DNA of 64,000 nt. Origin: Rhodobacteraceae bacterium MED-G08 (lineage in GTDB: Bacteria > Pseudomonadota > Alphaproteobacteria > Rhodobacterales > Rhodobacteraceae). The stretch lies in assembly GCA_002457055.1 (NCBI GenBank), contig NTKT01000006.1:1-64000 (forward strand), in the 5' to 3' direction. The notes beneath the pieces are model-generated. The model was not told the origin of the DNA. It did no database searches and saw only the letters and a program-made list of their open reading frames with translations. Below are positions 48,081 to 55,444 of this stretch, one piece after another. Position 1 is the stretch's first letter. Each line of letters starts with the position of its first letter. Both the position numbers and the translations under genes were made by a program.

Positions 48081-49058
48081 ATGTCTTTTTTTCCAATTGA
48101 GCAGGCGCCAGCCAGATTGAACCGATCCGAACTCGCGGTTCCGGGCTCTCAAGTTAATATGTTTCAAAAGGCAGCGGACTCCGATGTAGATATTATTTTT
48201 CTAGATTTAGAAGATGCAGTAGCTCCAGATGAGAAAGAGCAAGCACGTAAAAACATCATTAAGGCTTTGAATGAAATAGACTGGGGCACCAAAACCATGT
48301 CCATCAGAATTAATGGACTAGACACTCACTATATGTATCGAGATGTAGTCGACATTGTCGAGCAAGCGGGAGAAAGATTAGACCTAATAATGATCCCAAA
48401 AGTAGGAACCGCTGCTGATGTATACGCCGTCGACATGATGGTAACCCAAGTTGAAGATGCAATGGGCTATAAAAAGCGGATTGGCTTTGAACATATAATT
48501 GAGACGGCATTAGGCATGCAAAACGTTTCCGAAATTGCAGCGGCTTCGAAACGCAATGAAAGCTTACATTTTGGAGTTGCTGACTACGCCGCTTCTACCC
48601 GAGCTCGTACAACTAGTATTGGTGGTGTGCATCCGGATTACTCAGTGCTAACAGATAAAGTAGAGGGTGAGGAACGGGATACTCACTGGGGTGATATGTG
48701 GCACTATGCTATAGCACGTATGGTCGTTGCGGCTCGTGCAAATGGGTTAAGGCCAATAGATGGACCCTTTGGAGATTTCCAAGATCCGGATGGTTTCCGA
48801 GCAGCCGCAAAGAGGGCTGCTGTTTTAGGATGCGAAGGGAAATGGGCAATTCACCCGAGTCAAATTGCATTAGCAAATGAAGTAATGAGCCCATCAGATG
48901 CCGAAATACTTAAAGCAAACCGGATTTTAGAAGCTATGGCTGATGCGGAAGCAAGTGGTAAAGGTGCGGTATCTCTTGATGGACGGCTTATAGATTACGC
49001 ATCTATAAAGCAGGCTGAAGTCCTTGTTGAGAAAGCAAAGCAAATTGCCGGTCGATGA
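48081..49058 (+). CDS. mcl: L-malyl-CoA / beta-methylmalyl-CoA lyase
   Basis: A 325-residue CitE-fold lyase that splits malyl-CoA into acetyl-CoA and glyoxylate. IIFLDLEDAVAPDEKEQAR (in part) holds the metal Glu/Asp near residues 38-50; SIRINGLDTHYMYRDV holds the conserved Arg near residue 76; GFEHIIETALGMQN and FGVADYAAS follow. AGGAGG (48066-48071) lies well placed before the ATG. It completes the serine cycle with mtkAB, and glycerate kinase follows with overlap. A direct acetyl-CoA plus glyoxylate role in a 3-hydroxypropionate or ethylmalonyl-CoA route is possible but no such genes are here. Confidence 0.93.
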   Translation: MSFFPIEQAPARLNRSELAVPGSQVNMFQKAADSDVDIIFLDLEDAVAPDEKEQARKNIIKALNEIDWGTKTMSIRINGLDTHYMYRDVVDIVEQAGERLDLIMIPKVGTAADVYAVDMMVTQVEDAMGYKKRIGFEHIIETALGMQNVSEIAAASKRNESLHFGVADYAASTRARTTSIGGVHPDYSVLTDKVEGEERDTHWGDMWHYAIARMVVAARANGLRPIDGPFGDFQDPDGFRAAAKRAAVLGCEGKWAIHPSQIALANEVMSPSDAEILKANRILEAMADAEASGKGAVSLDGRLIDYASIKQAEVLVEKAKQIAGR

Positions 49059-50322
49059 CCTTAACGCATTAAAAGCCAACGCTGTAGAAGCCTATAGAGC
49101 TGCTGTTGAAAGGGCAAACCCTTTTACAGCAGTTCAATCTTGCATCAAAAAAAATGGTATACCAAAACCAAAAAACGGCGGACAGACACTAGTTATAGGC
49201 GTTGGTAAGGCAGCTCCAGCAATGATCAAAGGTCTACGAGAGCTACTGGATAGACCAAATAACTGTATTTGCATAACTCACAAAGAAAATGGAGAAAATG
49301 TTGAAAATTGTGAGATGTTTAAGGCTGGACATCCCGTGCCTGACCAGACAGGAGAATTAGGATCAAAACGCGTGATCGCTGCACTGGAACAGGTCGGTAA
49401 AGATGACCAAGTTCTTTTCCTAGTATCCGGGGGGGGATCTGCTTTGATGCCAGCGCCTGTCGATGGAGTTAACCTAGAGGACAAAATAGTCCTCAATGAA
49501 ATTCTATTAAGCAGTGGATTAAGTATTGATGAGATGAATCATGTTAGACAACAAACTTCAAAGTTGAAAGGCGGTGGCTTGCTGCATTATGCGGATCCAG
49601 CTCCAGTAACAAGTTATATTCTTTCGGATGTGATTGGGAATGACCTACGGGTGATTGCAAGCGGACCAACCGTAAGCCCGCTAGGTACTAAAAAAAGCGC
49701 TTTAGACATTCTTGCCAATAACAACCTATTGAAGTTAATTCCAAAAAATATACTAAACCACTTCGAAGCAAAAACATCTGAACGAAAAAGCAATGATGCA
49801 GTTAATTATTTGATCGGCGATAACCGAGAAAGTATTCACGCTTCAGCGGAGTTTTTAAGCAAAAGCTTTGTGACATTTGTTGAAGACGAGCCATTGATTG
49901 GCGATGTAAACGATGCAGCAAAAAAAATTCATCAAAAATTAAAAGAAATTGAGTCGAGTACTAAACCTACCGCCATAGTATGGGGTGGTGAAACAACTGT
50001 TAAAATCAAAGGCTCTGGCCTAGGGGGACGCAATCAAGAACTCGCGTTAATTGTTGCTGAATTAGCTCATCAAGACCCGATCAGAAAATCATGGACTTTT
50101 CTGTCAGGAGGCACAGACGGACGAGATGGCCCAACCGAAGCAGCCGGGGCTATTGTTGATCAAGAAACATGTAAACGTATTCTTAGCGAAGGTTATCAAG
50201 TTTATGATTTCTTAGCAGAAAATAACAGTAACAAAGCTCTGAAAATATCCAATGACCTCCTGCATACTGGAGCCACTGGTACTAATGTAGCAGATGTGCA
50301 GATCCTTATAGTTTCTCAGTAG
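49045..50322 (+). CDS. gckA: Glycerate 2-kinase (MOFRL family)
   Basis: About 425 residues, a MOFRL-type glycerate kinase making 2-phosphoglycerate for the serine cycle. GVGKAAPAMIKGL near residue 50, LVSGGGSALMPAPVDG, QTSKLKGGGLLHYADPA (in part), SDVIGNDLRVIASGPT and WGGETTVKIKGSGLGGRNQELAL (in part) are signatures, ending with FLSGGTDGRDGPTEAAGAIVD (in part). No in-frame ATG exists near the start; I prefer TTG 49045, just inside the mcl end, over TTG 49024. Start remains uncertain. The overlap with mcl implies coupling. Followed by a 33-codon ORF and a strong terminator. Confidence 0.9.
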   Translation: MPVDDLNALKANAVEAYRAAVERANPFTAVQSCIKKNGIPKPKNGGQTLVIGVGKAAPAMIKGLRELLDRPNNCICITHKENGENVENCEMFKAGHPVPDQTGELGSKRVIAALEQVGKDDQVLFLVSGGGSALMPAPVDGVNLEDKIVLNEILLSSGLSIDEMNHVRQQTSKLKGGGLLHYADPAPVTSYILSDVIGNDLRVIASGPTVSPLGTKKSALDILANNNLLKLIPKNILNHFEAKTSERKSNDAVNYLIGDNRESIHASAEFLSKSFVTFVEDEPLIGDVNDAAKKIHQKLKEIESSTKPTAIVWGGETTVKIKGSGLGGRNQELALIVAELAHQDPIRKSWTFLSGGTDGRDGPTEAAGAIVDQETCKRILSEGYQVYDFLAENNSNKALKISNDLLHTGATGTNVADVQILIVSQ

Positions 50323-50458
50323 CACGCTCTAATTTCATAACTTTTTTATTATGTTTTTTACTCGCGCTTACAAAATTAAATTTTGGTAATACTTTTATTT
50401 GGCTATTTTTGAAAGTTGTGATAAACACTCCAAAGCCAACTAGAGAAGGGACACTTTA

Positions 50459-50560
50459 ATGGCTGGAGCGCTACGCAGACTTCGGTCTGAATTGGAGTAC
50501 CAAAGATATGCATGGAATGTATTTTATCGTTGGTATGTATTAAGAGACTATAAAAAATAA
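50459..50560 (+). CDS. Micro-protein (33 aa) with its own terminator
   Basis: A 33-codon ORF encoding a basic, aromatic-rich peptide starting MAGALRRLRSELEYQRYAW and ending VLRDYKK. AAGGGA lies at 50446-50451, seven bases before the ATG, and the stop TAA (50558-50560) abuts the left arm of a strong terminator. The peptide is amphipathic with many Arg and Tyr/Trp residues and no signal peptide. It is 137 bases after the glycerate kinase stop. The arrangement (ribosome site, ORF, stop, terminator) is that of a real small gene or of a leader. No family recognised. Confidence 0.55.
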   Translation: MAGALRRLRSELEYQRYAWNVFYRWYVLRDYKK

Positions 50561-50596
50561 AAAAACCCTTTGGGAATAGCCTCCCAAAGGGTTTTT
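50561..50596. terminator. Strong bidirectional rho-independent terminator
   Basis: A perfect 15-bp stem AAAAACCCTTTGGGA/TCCCAAAGGGTTTTT with a six-base ATAGCC loop. The A/T flanks give a U-run in both directions, so it ends both the plus-strand transcripts (mcl, glycerate kinase, the 33-codon ORF) and the minus-strand MFS gene that stops at 50598. Confidence 0.92.
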
Positions 50597-50597
50597 T

Positions 50598-51962
50598 TTA
50601 ATTTGTCCTTGGCGGATACTTACTAAGGTATCGAGAAAAATAAAATAAACCTAGAATAGCAAGCGCTAAGATAAAAGCCGGTAGAATGGTTATTGAGTTT
50701 TGCAAAGCTCTGAGTGCTCCAGGAACTTGGTCCGTAAATCCCTCACCAGATTCTCTCCACCCAAACAGAGCAAGAATGAGCGATAGTATTAATGGTGCAA
50801 TTGCGTTTGAGACTTTTTGCCCAAATAACCAAATCGCGCTAAATGCACCCTCGATAGCATCTCCAGACTCGCTGCGAGTTATATCCATGAGATCGGGATA
50901 AATTGCCCATGGGATCTGTTGGTATGCGCCATTTGTCATTCCCGCGACGACAAACAAGATGGCTATCAGCATGATGTCTACAGATGGTAAACTTAAAAAA
51001 ATCGCAATAAGTAAAATTATATAAATAACGAGCCCAAAAATTAATGCACTAACTTTTCCTAAGCGAGCTGACATCCAAACCCAGAAAGCCTGACTTAGAA
51101 TAGACCCAAACACAAAGCAAGCGAACAGTAATGACAGTATTCCAAGCGCACTAGATGCGGGCGACAATAAGGAATTCCCACTATCAAAGATTAAATAGAT
51201 TGCAGCAAAAGGGAGCCCAGCGGTTATTAGTGCAATTGCTAGGGTCATGATTCCATAAAGGCAAACTAAAATAACAAATGGTTTGTTCTTAAACACCAAT
51301 AGCCAGGTTGACATAAATCCCCGAGCCGAAGGCGATAATATCCTTGGTGCTGTACGAGTTGACCATAAGGATCCCCAGATGGATAAAATTATAATTGGAG
51401 CAACGTATATTGCTGCTGTAAAATGGCCATCTCGTGTACCTCCGGCGAGCTGAGGAATTACCGCACCACCAAGTAGTATCCCCACACTTGCAAAAGCCAT
51501 TCTGAAACCCATCATTGTTGATCTTTCTTTGGGATCCTGCGTCATCTCACCGGCCGTGGCTCCATATGGAATTGCTACCATGGTAAAGCCAACTGTGGCC
51601 AATGCAAAGAAACCGCCAACCCAAATGAGAGTTCCTAAAAGGCTTAATGATTGGGGCACCCCAAATAATCCAATGATACCCCCAGAAAGAATTAACGCAC
51701 CGATGACCATCCACGGCACTCTTCTTCCCCAACGCGAGTGAGTTCGGTCAGAAAGATAACCTACTATTGGATCAGTAATTATGTCGAAAATCAAAACACT
51801 TGTGGTCAGTAGACCAGCAATTCCAACAGGAACGTTAAGATAATTTGTTAAAAATGATAAAACTAATAATTGTTTTACTATAACAAAGACTACGATACCC
51901 ATATCAGCCAGACCCCAGCCGGCTTTTTGACCAACCGATAATGTCCGAGTATGCGTTAGCAT
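50598..51962 (-). CDS. MFS transporter (GPH/MelB-like)
   Basis: A 454-residue carrier with about 12 helices and the sugar-cation symporter (GPH) pattern: SVGQKAGWGLADMG at the start, DPIVGYLSDRTHSRWGRRVPWM (in part) near residues 62-83, and the matching cytoplasmic loop of the second half. Substrate cannot be read from the sequence; glycosides, uronates and other organics are known for the family. It is a single-gene unit ended by the shared terminator. Confidence 0.88.
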   Translation of the reverse strand: MLTHTRTLSVGQKAGWGLADMGIVVFVIVKQLLVLSFLTNYLNVPVGIAGLLTTSVLIFDIITDPIVGYLSDRTHSRWGRRVPWMVIGALILSGGIIGLFGVPQSLSLLGTLIWVGGFFALATVGFTMVAIPYGATAGEMTQDPKERSTMMGFRMAFASVGILLGGAVIPQLAGGTRDGHFTAAIYVAPIIILSIWGSLWSTRTAPRILSPSARGFMSTWLLVFKNKPFVILVCLYGIMTLAIALITAGLPFAAIYLIFDSGNSLLSPASSALGILSLLFACFVFGSILSQAFWVWMSARLGKVSALIFGLVIYIILLIAIFLSLPSVDIMLIAILFVVAGMTNGAYQQIPWAIYPDLMDITRSESGDAIEGAFSAIWLFGQKVSNAIAPLILSLILALFGWRESGEGFTDQVPGALRALQNSITILPAFILALAILGLFYFSRYLSKYPPRTN

Positions 51963-52056
51963 TTTTAGTTACCTCAAATCTAATAATCTATATTTAAGTG
52001 AAATTAGTATGTTCGACCAGCATCACAGGCTTTGTTAAAATTTATTTAAAAACACA

Positions 52057-52470
52057 TTAGACTTTCTGATGCACTTCTACAATGTTGCCTTCGGGATCGT
52101 GAAAAAAGACTTGATGCCATTCCTTTGCAAATGTTGTCCCATAGTCGGAATATGGTATTTTTCTATCATCCAAAAGTTTAATAAACGAATTTATATCGTC
52201 TGTTCTGAAAGCTATGTGACCTCTTTCCACTGGATTGATGTGCTTATTATGCTTGTGGGCAACATCAAGGTTTCTTTCTGCAAGATGCATTTGCATGACC
52301 CCATCGGTCGCAAATTTTATTTCACCGCTATAACCTTTCTCTTCAGTTTCAGATGGTCTTGGAAAATTTGCTATGGGAACATTTTCTAAGCCCAAGACGT
52401 CCGTATAAAATTCATGCATTTTATTAACATCGGTCGAAACGAAATTAATGTGATGAAATTCAAGTCGCAT
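52057..52470 (-). CDS. VOC-superfamily (glyoxalase-like) protein
   Basis: A 137-residue protein of two beta-alpha-beta-beta-beta units. Metal ligand candidates are His6/His7 in EFHHINF, His80-region HIAFRTDD and Glu in DPEGNIVEVHQ near residue 130. This is the glyoxalase/dioxygenase/fosfomycin-resistance fold; the particular reaction is not evident. It lies between the MFS carrier (86 bases) and a membrane protein gene, on the same strand. Confidence 0.85.
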   Translation of the reverse strand: MRLEFHHINFVSTDVNKMHEFYTDVLGLENVPIANFPRPSETEEKGYSGEIKFATDGVMQMHLAERNLDVAHKHNKHINPVERGHIAFRTDDINSFIKLLDDRKIPYSDYGTTFAKEWHQVFFHDPEGNIVEVHQKV

Positions 52471-52552
52471 ATTTTGATCCTATTTTTAAAAATTTTACCA
52501 AGTAGATGCACTAATCAGCTAATATTGGAACTCGTATCGAGAAAGATTCTTG

Positions 52553-53221
52553 CTAGCCACCCTTTGCCAAGCCCCAAAAATGAGAAAGACAGATCCTATC
52601 AATTAACCAGAATAAAGCATAGAAAAATACGCCAGTTAATATAGAAATAACGTAAAACTCTAGTCTATCGGCAAGCACCATGTCATTAAGGAAAGGATAT
52701 GGAAGCCCAGCCGCCTTTGACCCAGCTGGCGAGTTATTTAAAGGACCAGTGACAAACTCAGTCCAGCCCACATAAGAGAAGCTGATTGACAGAGCCAATA
52801 TAATTCCAGACTTAAACTGCCTGAAAGACCTGTTTAGAAGGATCGAGTCTAGAAAAAGTAGTAGTGGCCCCAACAAATGTAAGTAGTATTCTTGAAACCA
52901 GACAATACTACCAGAATAATTCACTAATTTGGGATCAATGAAGTATAACCGCCAATAAAGAAAAACAACCAATACATTCAAAACACATACAGCAGAAACA
53001 ATCGCAAAGTGATTTTCTTTTTGTTCGTAAAAAGTGCGCCGAAATAACATTCCAGTCACAATTACATTACCAGTAAGTCCCCAAATAGTAAGATATCTAA
53101 ACTGGAGTCCGAACCCTTTATAATTTGCCACATAAAACTGATAAAACCAATAAAGTATGGCAATCACAAAGCAGAAACCCCTAAAATAAAGTAAGTTCCT
53201 ATGCGGCTTATTATTATGCAA
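52553..53221 (-). CDS. Polytopic membrane protein, possibly FAR-17a/AIG1-like
   Basis: A 222-residue protein with about six membrane helices: FRGFCFVIAILYWFYQFYV at about 12-30, then further stretches near 45, 75, 112, 137 and 195. The order of features (a conserved HLLGPLLLFLDSI helix, SYVGWTEF, then LPYPFLND and a final FFYALFWLIDRI helix) recalls the FAR-17a/AIG1-like family and the TIGR02206-type membrane proteins, but the match is weak. No catalytic role is claimed. No neighbour is clearly functionally linked. AT-rich region 53222-53419 follows on the upstream side with no gene. Confidence 0.5.
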   Translation of the reverse strand: MHNNKPHRNLLYFRGFCFVIAILYWFYQFYVANYKGFGLQFRYLTIWGLTGNVIVTGMLFRRTFYEQKENHFAIVSAVCVLNVLVVFLYWRLYFIDPKLVNYSGSIVWFQEYYLHLLGPLLLFLDSILLNRSFRQFKSGIILALSISFSYVGWTEFVTGPLNNSPAGSKAAGLPYPFLNDMVLADRLEFYVISILTGVFFYALFWLIDRICLSHFWGLAKGG

Positions 53222-53419
53222 AATGTTATTTTCTTTTTTTTGTAACTATTGGTCTTAACGCTCTTCAAAAAAAAGAGAGGCATTACATAGATTTCTTTTA
53301 ACCCATGAAATTGCTAACTAAAACGATTATTTTTTGTTTTAGAATTTTCACTGTAGCTTTTGCAAACGCAATCAATTTCGAAGAAACAGTTTAAAATTAA
53401 TGCCAATTACAGCTAGTTG

Positions 53420-53620
53420 TTAAGCTACTTTCAACACACGGTCGGTAGCTGCGAGAACTTGTGATAAAGAACGCCCAGAATCTGATAAGTCACCATTTGT
53501 CGTCAAATACCCACAACGAATAGCGATCTCGTGCACGTCTCCACGGGTTATTTGGCCCATTCTCAACCGGCAATAGTCCAGAACTAGCTGTTTTTTCTTA
53601 CTCTCGTTTACAGCGGTCAT
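53420..53620 (-). CDS. Hypothetical small protein (66 aa)
   Basis: A basic helical protein: MTAVNESKKKQLVLDYCRLR, then MGQITRGDVHEIAIRCGYLT and a Ser-rich region SDSGRSLSQVLAATDRVL. The middle part could be a helix-turn-helix, but no family is recognised. It is the last of three short minus-strand genes (with 53669-53827 and 53840-54031) spaced 48 and 12 bases apart, probably one transcription unit. Confidence 0.5.
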   Translation of the reverse strand: MTAVNESKKKQLVLDYCRLRMGQITRGDVHEIAIRCGYLTTNGDLSDSGRSLSQVLAATDRVLKVA

Positions 53621-53668
53621 CTAAAAAATCCTATAATTCTTTCTACTTTTACCCCGCGTGTCGAAGCG

Positions 53669-53827
53669 CTACTTCTCCAGTTCAGGAGCAAGATTATTGT
53701 AGAGAAATACCATGAACCAGATTGTTAAAAGTATTATAGGCACTATGCCAAGCAATAACATAGTTTCAATCTGCTGGTTAGACATACCCTCGCCAAGAAG
53801 TTTCTTCCATGTTAGTCCCATTTCCAT
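53669..53827 (-). CDS. Small single-span membrane protein (52 aa)
   Basis: A 52-codon ORF beginning MEMGLTWKKLLGEG. It has one membrane helix, about residues 24-43 (LLLGIVPIILLTIWFMVFLY), and an acidic tail NNLAPELEK. GAAGGGG lies six bases before the ATG at 53827; a second in-frame ATG lies at 53821. It is 12 bases after the zinc-ribbon gene stop. Family not recognised. The profile is like small subunits or regulators of membrane enzymes. Confidence 0.55.
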   Translation of the reverse strand: MEMGLTWKKLLGEGMSNQQIETMLLLGIVPIILLTIWFMVFLYNNLAPELEK

Positions 53828-53839
53828 TTCACGCCCCTT

Positions 53840-54031
53840 CTAACTAGCGATTGCCGGCACGCTCTGTACAAGAGTGAAGAATCCCGTGGCAATCGCAATA
53901 CATACGAGTGTAGCGATGCCTAAAATTCGCTGCCTATCATCCATAGAATAAAATTTGTCGCCGCAACTGGGGCACGAACTGCTCAGCGAATTAGCAATGA
54001 CATTACATTTCTTACAGCTAAAATTTTCCAT
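53840..54031 (-). CDS. Zinc-ribbon membrane mini-protein (63 aa)
   Basis: A 63-residue protein with a zinc ribbon formed by CKKC (residues 6-9) and CPSCG (residues 20-24), then one hydrophobic helix near residues 37-56 (GIATLVCIAIATGFFTL). The ribbon would be cytoplasmic with the helix C-terminal. It is first of the three-gene set. The 223-base region 54032-54254 upstream, before the aminotransferase on the other strand, is AT-rich and holds no gene-like frame. Confidence 0.6.
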   Translation of the reverse strand: MENFSCKKCNVIANSLSSSCPSCGDKFYSMDDRQRILGIATLVCIAIATGFFTLVQSVPAIAS

Positions 54032-54254
54032 ATATTATAAATAACTTCCAAGAAAAAAAAGTCAATAAATACAATAGTATACATAAAATATCTAGAAAAT
54101 TCAGTACACTAAATTTGTATTCAAATGTATGCCATAAGACAAAGCTCCTGGTACACCGTCTGTAATAAGTGATAACTCCCTAATTGATCTTTATCTCTCT
54201 TCCGGATTAAGCTCATTTTATTGAAATATCTCACAATCTGTAGACTGACTATTA

Positions 54255-55397
54255 ATGATTAATGCACTTTCAAATCGCTCAGCTTACCCCTGCCTCGACC
54301 AAAATATTTATCTTAATCAAGCATCACTAGGCTTACTGAGTGATGAAACAGTAAATGAAATGACAGAATTTCTCAGTACTGTCGCAAGGTACGGTAACCT
54401 TAAAATGACAGATAGAGAGGAAGCAAATTTTCTAAACCCCTTAAGGGGAAAAGTAGCAAGATTAGTGCAGGCGAAACAAAAAAATATAGCACTGGTATCG
54501 AGTGCCAGCGAGATATTGTCTCAGATCCCCGAGTTGTGTAAGCCAAGAATACGAAGTAACGTTATTCTTGTTTCTACAGATTTTCCAGCAATTACACGAC
54601 CTTGGCTACTTAAGGCTAAGACGAGCGATTTTGAAGTCTGCTTTATTCATGAAGTACCAGAGACTGATCTCACAAATGCTATTATCGAAAAAGTTGATTC
54701 CAACACATCTGTTGTATGCCTTAGTTACGTGCAATTTGCCTCTGGGACACAGATCAACGTAGAAAAATTAAGCCAGCATACGAAGGAAGTTGGAGCAAAA
54801 TTAGTTATTGATATTACTCAGGCCGCGGGCGCAGTGCCAATAAGCATAAATGACTGGGCCGTAGATATTCTGGTATGCAGTGGCTACAAATGGTTGGGAA
54901 GCCACGGGGGTATTGCCTTTGGATGGTTTTCAGACGAAATTTTAGAACTAGATCCTCCTGCAATCGGCTGGTTCGGTAACGAAAACCCTTTTGACATGGA
55001 AGCAACCAAGTTGAACTTATCGAAAACAGCAGCAAAATACACTCAATCAACTTTATCATATGTTTCGGTTGTAGGCTTGGATGTTGCGATAGAACAACTT
55101 TTGAAGATTGGAGTTGTAGAAATAATGAACCACTCTGACAAACTAGCAGAGCATTTATTCGCAATTATAGCTAACAGCGACTGGAAAGCATATAGACCAA
55201 CGAAATCAAAAGGATCCAGTTCCCATATTGTTTCACTAATGCATCCATCTAGCCATACAATCAGACGCAAGTTTGAATATTTATCTGAAGAAGGTTTGAT
55301 TTGCGGAATAAGAAATGACCGCCTTAGAGTATCAATTTCTCATTATAATGACAGTAACGACATTGAACAACTGGGGGCCTATTTACTTCGTGAATAA
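54255..55397 (+). CDS. Class V aminotransferase-fold PLP enzyme
   Basis: A 380-residue PLP protein of the cysteine desulfurase/kynureninase/isopenicillin epimerase-like group. VIDITQAAGAVPIS holds the PLP Asp and VCSGYKWLGSHGGIAFGW holds the Schiff-base Lys212. The N-terminus YLNQASLGLLSDETVNEM has the substrate-binding part. No Cys-persulfide loop is apparent, so it is not a classical desulfurase. It is 47 bases from the flavoenzyme gene on the same strand, and they may act on one substrate. Confidence 0.8.
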   Translation: MINALSNRSAYPCLDQNIYLNQASLGLLSDETVNEMTEFLSTVARYGNLKMTDREEANFLNPLRGKVARLVQAKQKNIALVSSASEILSQIPELCKPRIRSNVILVSTDFPAITRPWLLKAKTSDFEVCFIHEVPETDLTNAIIEKVDSNTSVVCLSYVQFASGTQINVEKLSQHTKEVGAKLVIDITQAAGAVPISINDWAVDILVCSGYKWLGSHGGIAFGWFSDEILELDPPAIGWFGNENPFDMEATKLNLSKTAAKYTQSTLSYVSVVGLDVAIEQLLKIGVVEIMNHSDKLAEHLFAIIANSDWKAYRPTKSKGSSSHIVSLMHPSSHTIRRKFEYLSEEGLICGIRNDRLRVSISHYNDSNDIEQLGAYLLRE

Positions 55398-55444
55398 TCA
55401 CTAGTGGCTACAATTTATAACTGTAATTTTTATCAGGAAAAGAA

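Noticed and set aside
53318-53342. CTAAAAC/GTTTTAG inverted repeat as terminator of the three-gene cassette
   Set aside because: Only 7 AT-rich pairs around an 11-base loop, expected by chance in such AT-rich DNA.
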